Assembly (NCBI GenBank): GCA_036745275.1
Contig: DAIOGK010000008.1
Span: forward strand, 1 to 64,000
Length of the DNA stretch: 64,000 nucleotides
Origin: JAIUNP01 sp020161975
Lineage (GTDB): Bacteria; Pseudomonadota; Alphaproteobacteria; Rhizobiales; Beijerinckiaceae
Reading direction: 5' to 3'
Positions within the stretch are counted from its first letter, which is position 1; every line of letters begins with the position of its first letter. The notes beneath the pieces are model-generated. The model had not been told where the DNA came from. It saw only the letters and a list, made by a program, of their open reading frames with translations, and searched no databases. Shown here piece after piece: positions 1 through 7,655 of this stretch. The position numbers and the translations under genes are program-made.

Positions 1-7
1 TGGCCAT
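1..7 (-). CDS. Start of a further gene of the PglZ operon, running off the left edge
   Basis: On the minus strand an ATG occupies positions 7-5, 12 bases after the stop codon of the PglZ gene. An AGGA ribosome-binding motif ends 9 bases upstream of it. Only two codons (Met-Ala) and one further base are inside the window, so the product cannot be named. The spacing suggests that the PglZ operon continues to the left. In BREX/Pgl-like loci the missing partner is often a DNA methyltransferase, but that is expectation and not observation. Confidence 0.35.
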
Positions 8-19
8 CAACCGTAATCC

Positions 20-1009
20 TTACTTGGTCAGCTCGACGAAGGGCGACAACACCTCCAACAGCGATAAGCCGCCATGCGTGAGCGTCGGGTAGCCGCCGGG
101 GCTGCGCCACTTTCTGCGGCCCAGGGCCAGCAGGTGCGAGCCATGCGGGCTGTCGATTTGCAGTGCTACGGGCGGCACGAAGGGGCCGGTATCACCCGTG
201 CCAGGCTTGCTGCGCCCGCTAGAAAAGGTCTGTTTGAGAAACTGGCCGACGTCGCCGTCCGCATCTGGGAAGTATCCAGTGGCGGCATAGCCGTGATCGG
301 AGGTGATGACCAACCGCCGCCCAGTGGCAAGGCGTTCCACGAACGCCCAGAAATCATCGCTGGTAAGCTGCTCGGCAGCATCTCGCGTCAATGGTTCCAG
401 CCCCTGGCCGGCGCCGGAGCCGTCGTGCAGCTTGGCGTCGGGCCAATGGTGCCAGAAGACTTGATTGGGCGCGTTGCCGATCAGGGCTTCGCAGTCCTTC
501 CACGGCAGATCGACGGCTTCCGTCTGCGCCGGTTGCAACCGGTGCGCGAGACCGCCGCCATTGTTCTGGAGTTTGCTCCGGCTGGCAAAGCCGAGGGCTT
601 GCGCAAACTCGTTGGTTTCCCCCGGCAGTTCGGAAGCGTGGGCGCCAACCTCGTGAAGGGTAAAGCCGCGCTCCTTGGCCCCCTGCAACAACCACGGTAG
701 TTCGCGCAGCGAAAGCCCATCAAGGATCAGCAGCGCCTTGGCGCTGAAAGGTTCCACCCACCAGCGCTTCAATCGATCCGAAGTCCGCTCCACGCTGCCG
801 CCGAAGGCGCGCCACAAATCCCAACCGCTGGATGAGAGGAACAGATCCAACTCACTGATTTCACGGTCGCGCCTGACGACCTCGCTCGCCGCATTGGACA
901 CGGCTAGCGGCTCGGATGCTACCTCGACCGCGTGGTCGACAATGACCCGCCAGGCATCGGCATCTGTGCCTTGCGCCAGAGTATGCAGCGCGCTGACGGT
1001 CAAGGCCAT
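20..1009 (-). CDS. PglZ-type alkaline-phosphatase-fold protein
   Basis: A 329-residue protein with hallmarks of the PglZ domain. It has an early metal-site motif LLILDGLS near residue 97, an ITSDHGYA motif near 237-239, and a C-terminal LTHGG..LLE..SPF segment near 310-325. PglZ proteins are the shared core of Pgl, BREX and related phage-defence systems; their alkaline-phosphatase fold coordinates divalent metal, and in BREX the protein is needed for both modification and exclusion. The start is the ATG at 1009, which overlaps the stop of the upstream ATPase gene (TGATG); a TTG one codon earlier is less likely. At 329 residues it is far shorter than BREX PglZ (roughly 800 or more), so it is probably a compact, domain-only form. 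It lies downstream of the WYL regulator and the ATPase in one leftward operon. Confidence 0.8.
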   Translation of the reverse strand: MALTVSALHTLAQGTDADAWRVIVDHAVEVASEPLAVSNAASEVVRRDREISELDLFLSSSGWDLWRAFGGSVERTSDRLKRWWVEPFSAKALLILDGLSLRELPWLLQGAKERGFTLHEVGAHASELPGETNEFAQALGFASRSKLQNNGGGLAHRLQPAQTEAVDLPWKDCEALIGNAPNQVFWHHWPDAKLHDGSGAGQGLEPLTRDAAEQLTSDDFWAFVERLATGRRLVITSDHGYAATGYFPDADGDVGQFLKQTFSSGRSKPGTGDTGPFVPPVALQIDSPHGSHLLALGRRKWRSPGGYPTLTHGGLSLLEVLSPFVELTK

Positions 1010-3753
1010 CAATCACCCTCCTTCTCAAGGTTCAATTCGAAGGTCATGCCTTCGGGCAGCTTCCTGAGCAGTTCCTTGAGCTGCGCGCCGGTGGCGGCCG
1101 ACACCTTTATCGACACATCGGCGACGCGCGTGGCCGGCCCGATCCCCCAACTCTCGATCTTGCCGATCAGGTTCAAGGGCGAGGTAGCCGGATTGGCGAG
1201 CGGGATGCGCGATGGAGTGGTGGGGCCGGCACCGCCAAAGATGCCGCCCGGCGCGGGATCGGGAGGAGAACTGTTCGTTCCATCGCCCCCCGGCATAGGT
1301 GGTGTGGGAGGTGTCGGCGCAGCCGTACCGTCACCACCGAAAATCCCGCCTGCTGCTGTCGTCGGCGGCGATGGCTGAGTCGCTCCGCCCGTCGCAGGCA
1401 CGGCGGAGGGCAACATCACGAAAACATCGTCGAGATGCCGCCCCGTAAGCGAGAGCTTGGGGCGCAGGCGCCGCCATGCCGTATCCTCATCCTCGCCTGG
1501 ATGGGTTTGCAGATATTCCATCCCGCGCACATTGAGAGCGACCTTGCCCCTGGCGCACAGGCGCAGAAGGCGCTCCTTCATCGCGGTTTCGCCTAGCCAC
1601 GGAATACAATCCTGGCCAGCGGGGCGCGGCTCTTGCAGCTCGCGCAGCAGCTTGCCGACCGCTTCATTGTTGTTGGCGAACTCGATCACCAACTCCTCGA
1701 AGTCTTCGGGTACAAAGAGATCGCTGGTCAACGCCTCTTCGATCGCCTCGGGGATCTGCGACCCTTGTTTGTCGAGGCGCTCCACGCTGAATTTGCATTG
1801 TGCAGGGTCGGCAAAATTCCACCGCGACAGAACCGCGAAGCGGTCAAACCGCTTCTTGAGATTGTCCCGCAGGGTGCTCTCAAATTCCTTGTGCAGCCTC
1901 CTGTATTCAGGATTTTGGCTGCCCCACTCCTGCGCCTTCATTTCGGCTCGCGCGAGGATAAGCAGATCGCGGTCCAGAAAAGCGTTTGTGCTGCCGGCGC
2001 GAGGTAGCAGGAAGCGCACGGTATTGCGACGCTTCTGCAATTGGTCCTTGAGCCAACGCCCCAACGTGGCATCGAGCTTGTCCGGTTCCTCGGGCAGCAC
2101 GAGAATGGGAAGGCGATCGTCCCATCTGTCAGGATGCTCGGCATCATCGAGCAGGGTCCAAGGATCGTTGGCCCAGGTTCGCGGCAGAGCGATCACGCGA
2201 AAGGTTTTGGCAACCTCGTCGCTCCCAGCAATGACGTAACGGACCTGCTTCGCGAGCTGCGCTTGATCGGCCCCATCAGCGAACAGCTTGTCGTTGCGCG
2301 CATAAGCGATCAGTTTGGCGCGTGGGTTTTCCTCCTCCCGGAACAGCAACTTGGTGCCTTCCTGGTGGATGTTGAAACTGTTCTCAACAATGGTCGCCAG
2401 TTCAACGTGAAAAGCGTTGTCATCCACCGGCTTATTGCGGGTGATATCCAGTTGCAGGGTGGCCGGCTCCGCACCAGCAAGATTGCCCACGGCAATCGAA
2501 CGTAGCCACAATGCGCCGACGATCTCTTGTAGGTGCGGCGCGACGCTGGCGTGATCGTGCCTTGCTTCTGTCACTGAGATGATGTTTTGCTGAGCCTTCT
2601 CGCGCAGCGTGCGGTGGTGCTGGTTGGCGACAGCCTCAAGCAATGCGCCAATTCCCGAGGTATCATCATCCAGCCGAAAATCGGCTGCGGTGAGCAACGG
2701 GGTATTCTCACCACGACTTTTGAACAGGTTCGCAAGGATTCGGATCAGATCGCGCGTTTCCTGCGCGTCGGTAGCGATGAGTACCTGCTCTTCCAGCAAA
2801 CGCAGCAGGTGCGGTGCATAGGGCCAGGACTCGGTGAATTCCTGACGTTTGCGCTCCTGCTCAGCCGGCGCCACGTCAAGAAGACGGAACGATTCGGAAA
2901 CGTGCTGCGCGACAAGCGACTCAATGGTGCCGCTGGCGATCTGAAGGCGGTTATCGAACAAGCGGTGCAGCAGCATCCGGCGACGATCCTGTTGGATACG
3001 TTCCGCGCTGCCACCCGCTTTGAAATCAATAGCGACGGGATTGACGCGATGGACCTGCTGGTAAGCGTCGCTACCTCCATTCCGCACAGAGATTACCAAC
3101 ACAAGAAGATCAGGGCGCTCCTTGGCAATCTCCGACAGTATTTGTATGAAATTAAATGCCCAATTCTTCCAAGGATACTGTTTAGTATTCGTTAAACCGT
3201 CGAACCACGTCTGAAATTCGTCTATAAGTAGCATCGTCGGCTTGTGCTCCAACAGCTCAACAATGAGCCTGTCAGATGGTATTTCGGTTTTTGATGCTCC
3301 CTGACCTTCCCACTTGCCCTTAATGAAAGAGCCATAGGGATGATTCTCGAACAACACATCCCACAGAAACTTGTAGCGTTGACGGTGGAGGCTTTCACCG
3401 ATGACGTGCATCCCTTCACGCAGCGCGATGTTGGAGATGTTCGTATCAGCCAGCTTGGCGGCCCACTCCCTGAGCCACGCCCCGGTCGATGCAGGATCAG
3501 TCACCGCGTGGTAAAGTGCCGCCATCAAGTGCGACTTGCCGAGTCCACGCTCGCCGATCACAACGACCGGACGGCCCTGGTTGGGGCCAACGGCCTCGAT
3601 ACCTTTCAGCAGGTCATGTGTAGGGTATGTGATTTCAAGGAACTGCTTGGCAGTGATCTGGGTGGCACCGGTCCGCTGATCGTTCGACAGTTCGATGGCA
3701 GTGCCTTTGAGGCGCTTACCGCGAAATTCCTCTCGTAATGTAAGTCCAAGCAT
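1009..3753 (-). CDS. Large AAA+ ATPase, DUF499/PglY-BrxC-like
   Basis: A 914-residue P-loop ATPase. Walker A is GERGLGKS at residues 67-74, Walker B is TMLLIDEF with the acidic pair at 178-179, and LVLVISVRN follows as a sensor-1-like strand. The overall layout and the partner PglZ gene fit the DUF499/PglY/BrxC type of defence ATPase, which acts with PglZ and usually a methyltransferase. The last part is unusual: residues about 787-850 are a Pro/Gly/Thr-rich linker holding two copies of GGIFGG (802-807 and 836-841), followed by a compact C-terminal domain of about 65 residues. The start ATG at 3753 has a GGGGA ribosome site. The stop overlaps the PglZ start, so the two products are probably translationally coupled. 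Family assignment is by pattern recognition; the ATPase call is firm, the subfamily less so. Confidence 0.72.
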   Translation of the reverse strand: MLGLTLREEFRGKRLKGTAIELSNDQRTGATQITAKQFLEITYPTHDLLKGIEAVGPNQGRPVVVIGERGLGKSHLMAALYHAVTDPASTGAWLREWAAKLADTNISNIALREGMHVIGESLHRQRYKFLWDVLFENHPYGSFIKGKWEGQGASKTEIPSDRLIVELLEHKPTMLLIDEFQTWFDGLTNTKQYPWKNWAFNFIQILSEIAKERPDLLVLVISVRNGGSDAYQQVHRVNPVAIDFKAGGSAERIQQDRRRMLLHRLFDNRLQIASGTIESLVAQHVSESFRLLDVAPAEQERKRQEFTESWPYAPHLLRLLEEQVLIATDAQETRDLIRILANLFKSRGENTPLLTAADFRLDDDTSGIGALLEAVANQHHRTLREKAQQNIISVTEARHDHASVAPHLQEIVGALWLRSIAVGNLAGAEPATLQLDITRNKPVDDNAFHVELATIVENSFNIHQEGTKLLFREEENPRAKLIAYARNDKLFADGADQAQLAKQVRYVIAGSDEVAKTFRVIALPRTWANDPWTLLDDAEHPDRWDDRLPILVLPEEPDKLDATLGRWLKDQLQKRRNTVRFLLPRAGSTNAFLDRDLLILARAEMKAQEWGSQNPEYRRLHKEFESTLRDNLKKRFDRFAVLSRWNFADPAQCKFSVERLDKQGSQIPEAIEEALTSDLFVPEDFEELVIEFANNNEAVGKLLRELQEPRPAGQDCIPWLGETAMKERLLRLCARGKVALNVRGMEYLQTHPGEDEDTAWRRLRPKLSLTGRHLDDVFVMLPSAVPATGGATQPSPPTTAAGGIFGGDGTAAPTPPTPPMPGGDGTNSSPPDPAPGGIFGGAGPTTPSRIPLANPATSPLNLIGKIESWGIGPATRVADVSIKVSAATGAQLKELLRKLPEGMTFELNLEKEGD

Positions 3754-3852
3754 TACTGTCCCCTGCTTTCCGTGGCCGAGGCACGGAAAGGCTCAACCTC
3801 AATTCGTCTAGCCCTATGCTTAGCCCCGGCCAGCGTACGCTCAAGCTGCCGC

Positions 3853-4701
3853 TTAACCATTCACGGCCTCCCGAAGAAGCACGATCTGCTGATCCTGCGG
3901 GCGCCGCGCTTCAAGCGGGGTATCGAGTCCTAACCGCCTCAGCGCATAGTAGCGCAACGCCTTTCGAACTTGAATTTGAGCACGCCCACCTCGCATGCCG
4001 TAATCGAGGGCGATGATTCGTTTTTGACTTTCGGAAAGCTCTGGATGTGGCCCTATTTCCAGCGTGATAAGCTCGTTCCAGTCGACATCATCCTCGGGCG
4101 ACACCTCGCTCGGGCGAGTTGATCTGACCTCTATGATCCGAGACAGCAAAAAGTCCTTGAACGACCTGCTGACCTCGCAAAAGGCGCGGGTGTGCCACCG
4201 AAATCCATCGAAGCCGATTGCATGCGGCGCGACCCATCGCCACCGCGGATCATCGCTGGAGAGCGATTGATATTTAATCTCGACCGCTTGGTTCTGCCGG
4301 ATCGCTGCAAGCATCGTTCGCAGCGTATCGTTGTTGACGCCGCGGGCCGGTACAGGCGGTCCAGCATAAGGTGGAGAATGAGCAATCCAGGATTCGGAGG
4401 GCGCCAGAATACCTTCGGCGACGGAGCGAAGCTGGTTGAGGTACCGTCCGGCATCTGGTTTTAGAAAGCAGGGCTGGAACTCATTGCTCGCGATATAGCG
4501 CTTAGCGCTCTTGTCGTAGATGGCGTTCTGTGGCGCGCGTTCCTGGTAGAGCGTCAAATCTTTCGACGCCTGTGGCACGGACACGTCGAACGCCCCGATG
4601 ATGTCCGAACGATTCACGCCGCCTTCCCAGTAAAGGCGGAACTCGATGAATTCGAGCCGGCGCTCCACACCCCATTTCAATGCCGCAGCGGCCTCTGGCA
4701 T
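3853..4701 (-). CDS. WYL-domain transcriptional regulator, BrxR/CapW-like
   Basis: A 282-residue protein with an N-terminal winged helix (about residues 10-75), a central WYL domain (about 120-195, including the VEIKYQSLSS strand and the DGFRWHTRAFCE segment) and a C-terminal extension (about 210-280). This three-part layout is that of BrxR and CapW, dimeric repressors that control BREX, CBASS and other defence operons. It is the first gene of the leftward operon and lies about 100 bases before the ATPase. A GGAGG ribosome site is placed 10 bases before the ATG. The promoter upstream carries repeated CTATATGG elements that could be its operators, and the same intergenic region serves the divergent nuclease-helicase operon, so it may control both. 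The ligand is unknown. Confidence 0.82.
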   Translation of the reverse strand: MPEAAAALKWGVERRLEFIEFRLYWEGGVNRSDIIGAFDVSVPQASKDLTLYQERAPQNAIYDKSAKRYIASNEFQPCFLKPDAGRYLNQLRSVAEGILAPSESWIAHSPPYAGPPVPARGVNNDTLRTMLAAIRQNQAVEIKYQSLSSDDPRWRWVAPHAIGFDGFRWHTRAFCEVSRSFKDFLLSRIIEVRSTRPSEVSPEDDVDWNELITLEIGPHPELSESQKRIIALDYGMRGGRAQIQVRKALRYYALRRLGLDTPLEARRPQDQQIVLLREAVNG

Positions 4702-4737
4702 TGCTTTCTTGCCTCCGCGCGCCGATGAGGATAAAAA

Positions 4738-4785
4738 CTATATGGACGTATCGACGCGATCCGTGTAATTATTATTCCTATATGG
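4738..4785. repeat. Direct repeat CTATATGG, candidate operator pair
   Basis: The octamer CTATATGG occurs at 4738-4745 and again at 4778-4785, exactly 40 bases apart, roughly four helical turns. The second copy lies in the spacer of the predicted leftward promoter and the first lies just downstream of the expected transcription start. That placement suits a repressor such as the adjacent WYL protein. A second short direct repeat, GATCCGT, is at 4758-4764 and 4789-4795. Binding by the WYL protein is inferred. Confidence 0.4.
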
Positions 4786-4798
4786 GGTGATCCGTCAA
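4771..4798 (-). promoter_or_regulatory. Sigma70-type promoter for the WYL-ATPase-PglZ operon
   Basis: On the minus strand, TTGACG (4798-4793) and AATAAT (4776-4771) are separated by 16 bases, each matching the consensus hexamer at five of six positions. The leader to the WYL start codon would be about 60 bases. One copy of the CTATATGG repeat sits in the spacer, which suggests repression by steric exclusion. Confidence 0.5.
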
Positions 4799-4980
4799 TG
4801 GTGATTGGCTGGATGGCTTTTGGGGTGGGGCACGACATGCCGAAACGCGGTTCAGAGATTGAAATCGCCAACAAACGGATCGCCTGCGGCGGCGCCAAGG
4901 CGTTGCGCGGCCCGAACAGCAGCACGCTCGCAAGGACGGCAGCCGCATCGACGACGCCCCAGCAGCTCGACAGCAAGTAA
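4798..4980 (+). CDS. Possible 60-residue leader ORF before the nuclease-helicase operon
   Basis: A 60-codon frame starts at ATG 4798 after a GGGGTG motif at good distance and ends in TAA at 4978-4980, where TAATG joins it to an in-frame extension of the next gene. I do not recognise the product and see no domain, signal peptide or membrane segment. It fills most of the divergent intergenic region and could be a real small protein, a translated leader or chance. Its start codon touches the -35 box of the leftward promoter. Confidence 0.25.
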   Translation: MVIGWMAFGVGHDMPKRGSEIEIANKRIACGGAKALRGPNSSTLARTAAASTTPQQLDSK

Positions 4981-5000
4981 TGACCGGAAGGAGAGCGGCC

Positions 5001-7655
5001 ATGACCATCGCGCATCGATCCACCCTGGTCGTTCACGGCCGCCTCGCCATGCGGGAGGGCCGCCTGACGGCGGGCCGTGACGGTCGCCACGGCCTCCAGA
5101 TCATGTCCTTCGAGCAGGCCGCCGTCCGACTGGCTGGCGGCTTCGTCCACCCCATCGACGACGAGAGCCTGCGCGCGGCCATCCAGGCGGCCCTGCCCAC
5201 AACGCCGATGGGCGAGCTGGAGAGCATCAAGGCTCTTCCCGGCATGATCGACGCGGCGGCTGACACGCTCCACAAAGCCTGGCGCGCGGGCATCGATCTG
5301 GCCGCACCCGCGGCCGATCATCCGCGGCTTGCCGCCATCGCGCGCCTGGAAGCTGCCGTCCTCGACCAGCTTCCGCCAGGCATGATGCGGCCTCTCGACA
5401 TCGTCACCGCCGCAACCGCCCGCATGGGTCATGCTCCGACGGTCCTCGGCCCGATGGAGATCGTCGGCCTTACTGAACTCTCGCCCTGCTGGCGGCCGCT
5501 GCTCCAGGCCCTTACGGCCCATATTCCCGTGCGATGGACGGCGGGCCCGAGGAGCGTTCCCGCATGGCTGGACGGCACCGGCGTCACGGTCGCGCGCGCA
5601 CCGGCGCATGCGCCGGGAATCAGCGCCGCCAGCGCGGCGACGGCCTATCACGAGGCCATTGAGGCGATGCGCTGGGCGCGCAGCCTGCTCGCTTCGGGCG
5701 TCCCGGCTTCGGAGATCGCCATCGCGACCACCTCGCCTGCCGATTATGACGATCATTTCCTAGCTCTGCGCGCCGACGCTAACATAGACCTTCACTTCGT
5801 CCATGGCATCCGCACCGTCGCCACCCGCGAGGGCCAAGCGGCTGCGGCGCTAGCCGACATCGTGGTTCGCGGCGTGTCGCAATCGCGGCTGCGCCGCCTC
5901 GCGGCGCTCTGCCGGGACAGCGGGCCTTTCGAGACCCTGCCCGAAGGCTGGCTGCGGGTGCTGCCGACCGATGCGCCGCTCTCGACTCCGGGCGCCTGGA
6001 ACCGCCTGCTGGCCCGACTGACGCCGGAAGACTGGCCCGACGGCGCCGACCATGTTCCGGCGCTGCGCACGGCGGTCGAGACCCTTGTGAAAGGATCGGA
6101 GGCCGCCAGCGAGATCGGAGAAGTCTTCCTCAAGGGCCGCGCGCTGGCGATCTGGCGCAAGGCTCTGCTCGCCGGCCCCGCCGCCTCGATCGACGCCACG
6201 CTGGAAACCCTGAAGCAGGACGACGGACTGGAAGCGTGCGTCTGCGTCGCCTGGATGCCGGCCAGCGCGCTCGCGGCATCGCCCCGCCGCTTCGTGCGGC
6301 TCCTCGGGCTTAATTCCTCGCGCTGGCCGCGCGGGATCGCCGAGGACCGGCTGATCCCGGACCATATAATCCCGACCCAGGTGCTCGACCCGCTGCCGGT
6401 CAACCTCGCCGACCGCCGCGACTTCGAGACGATTCTTGCCACGACGGCCGACACCGTCGTTCTGTCGCGCGCACGGCGCGACAGCGACGGGCGTCTCCTG
6501 GGTCGCAGCCCTCTGCTCGCCGGGCGTGGCCACGAAACCTATCTGCGCCGCAACGCGACACCGGCGCACGCCTTCAGCGAAACAGACCGCCTCATTGCCC
6601 GGCCCCAAGAGTTCGCAGCCGATCCGCAAGCGGTCGGTGCGCAGGGCTGCTGGCGCGACTGGCGACAGGCCGAGATTACTCCCCATGACGGGCTCGTGCG
6701 GGCAGATCATCCGCTCGTTCTCGCCATCCTCGGCCGCACCCAGTCGGCCAGCTCGCTGCGCCGCCTGCTGCGCAATCCGCTGAGTTTCGTGTGGGTCTAT
6801 GCGTTCGGATGGCGTGAACCGCAGAGCAGCACCGAACCGCTCGTGCTCGACGCGCTCGGGATCGGCGATCTCGTTCACTTGGTTCTCGACCGCGCCTTGC
6901 GCGACCTCGAAACCGGAGACGGTCTTGCCTCCGCCGACGCCGAGACCATCGAAGCCGCAGTGGCGCGGGCCGCGCAAGCCGTCGCCGCCGACTGGGAAGG
7001 CGAGCGTCCGGTTCCGCCGGACGTCATCTGGAGCCGCACGATCGAGGACGCCCGCGTGATGGCGAGCCGCGCTTTGTCCTATGGTGATGATGCCCTACCG
7101 GGCGCACGCTCCTACGGAGAGGTGCCCTTCGGCGGCTTGGAGCCGAAATCCGACGCGGAAACGCCCTGGGATGCGAGCGCGCCGGTCACGATTCCCGACA
7201 CGGGCTTCAACATCGCGGGCTATATTGACCGGCTCGACATCTCGGGCGACGGCAAGCGCGCCCTCGTGCGGGACTATAAGACCGGACGGCCACCGCGCGG
7301 CGACATCCGCCTCAATGGCGGGCGAGAGCTTCAACGCTGTCTCTATGCCTTCGCGGTGAAGGCGCTCCTCGGCGACGATGTCGCCATCAGCGCCTCGCTG
7401 CTCTACCCGCGAGAGCCCGTCGATCTCCAGATCGACGATCCCGAGGCCGTGCTCGAGGAGATCACGGGCTATCTGCGCGCGGCACGGTCGAGTCTCGCCG
7501 GAGGCGCGGCCCTGCCTGGCCCGGATACCGGCGGCGACTATGACGACCTCGCCTTCGCCCTGCCGGCCAACGCCACCGCCACCTATTGCAAACGCAAAAT
7601 GCGGGCCGCCACCGAGCGGCTTGGCGAAGTCGCTCGGGTCTGGGAGGCGGAATGA
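5001..7655 (+). CDS. AddB/RecB-like PD-(D/E)XK nuclease
   Basis: An 884-residue protein. The C-terminal third carries a RecB-type nuclease signature: a histidine helix LVHLVLDRAL near 623, IDRLDIS near 740, and DYKTG near 757-761. Earlier segments such as VRLLGLNSSRWPR recall the degenerate helicase half of AddB, but I see no Walker A motif, so this subunit probably does not hydrolyse ATP. The cysteine cluster that holds the iron-sulfur centre of classical AddB appears absent, with one cysteine near the C-terminus. The chosen start (ATG 5001) has an excellent GGAAGGAG site 8 bases upstream; an ATG at 4980 would add seven residues. It overlaps the AddA-like gene by ATGA, so the two probably form a complex. 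It leads the five-gene rightward operon. Confidence 0.78.
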   Translation: MTIAHRSTLVVHGRLAMREGRLTAGRDGRHGLQIMSFEQAAVRLAGGFVHPIDDESLRAAIQAALPTTPMGELESIKALPGMIDAAADTLHKAWRAGIDLAAPAADHPRLAAIARLEAAVLDQLPPGMMRPLDIVTAATARMGHAPTVLGPMEIVGLTELSPCWRPLLQALTAHIPVRWTAGPRSVPAWLDGTGVTVARAPAHAPGISAASAATAYHEAIEAMRWARSLLASGVPASEIAIATTSPADYDDHFLALRADANIDLHFVHGIRTVATREGQAAAALADIVVRGVSQSRLRRLAALCRDSGPFETLPEGWLRVLPTDAPLSTPGAWNRLLARLTPEDWPDGADHVPALRTAVETLVKGSEAASEIGEVFLKGRALAIWRKALLAGPAASIDATLETLKQDDGLEACVCVAWMPASALAASPRRFVRLLGLNSSRWPRGIAEDRLIPDHIIPTQVLDPLPVNLADRRDFETILATTADTVVLSRARRDSDGRLLGRSPLLAGRGHETYLRRNATPAHAFSETDRLIARPQEFAADPQAVGAQGCWRDWRQAEITPHDGLVRADHPLVLAILGRTQSASSLRRLLRNPLSFVWVYAFGWREPQSSTEPLVLDALGIGDLVHLVLDRALRDLETGDGLASADAETIEAAVARAAQAVAADWEGERPVPPDVIWSRTIEDARVMASRALSYGDDALPGARSYGEVPFGGLEPKSDAETPWDASAPVTIPDTGFNIAGYIDRLDISGDGKRALVRDYKTGRPPRGDIRLNGGRELQRCLYAFAVKALLGDDVAISASLLYPREPVDLQIDDPEAVLEEITGYLRAARSSLAGGAALPGPDTGGDYDDLAFALPANATATYCKRKMRAATERLGEVARVWEAE

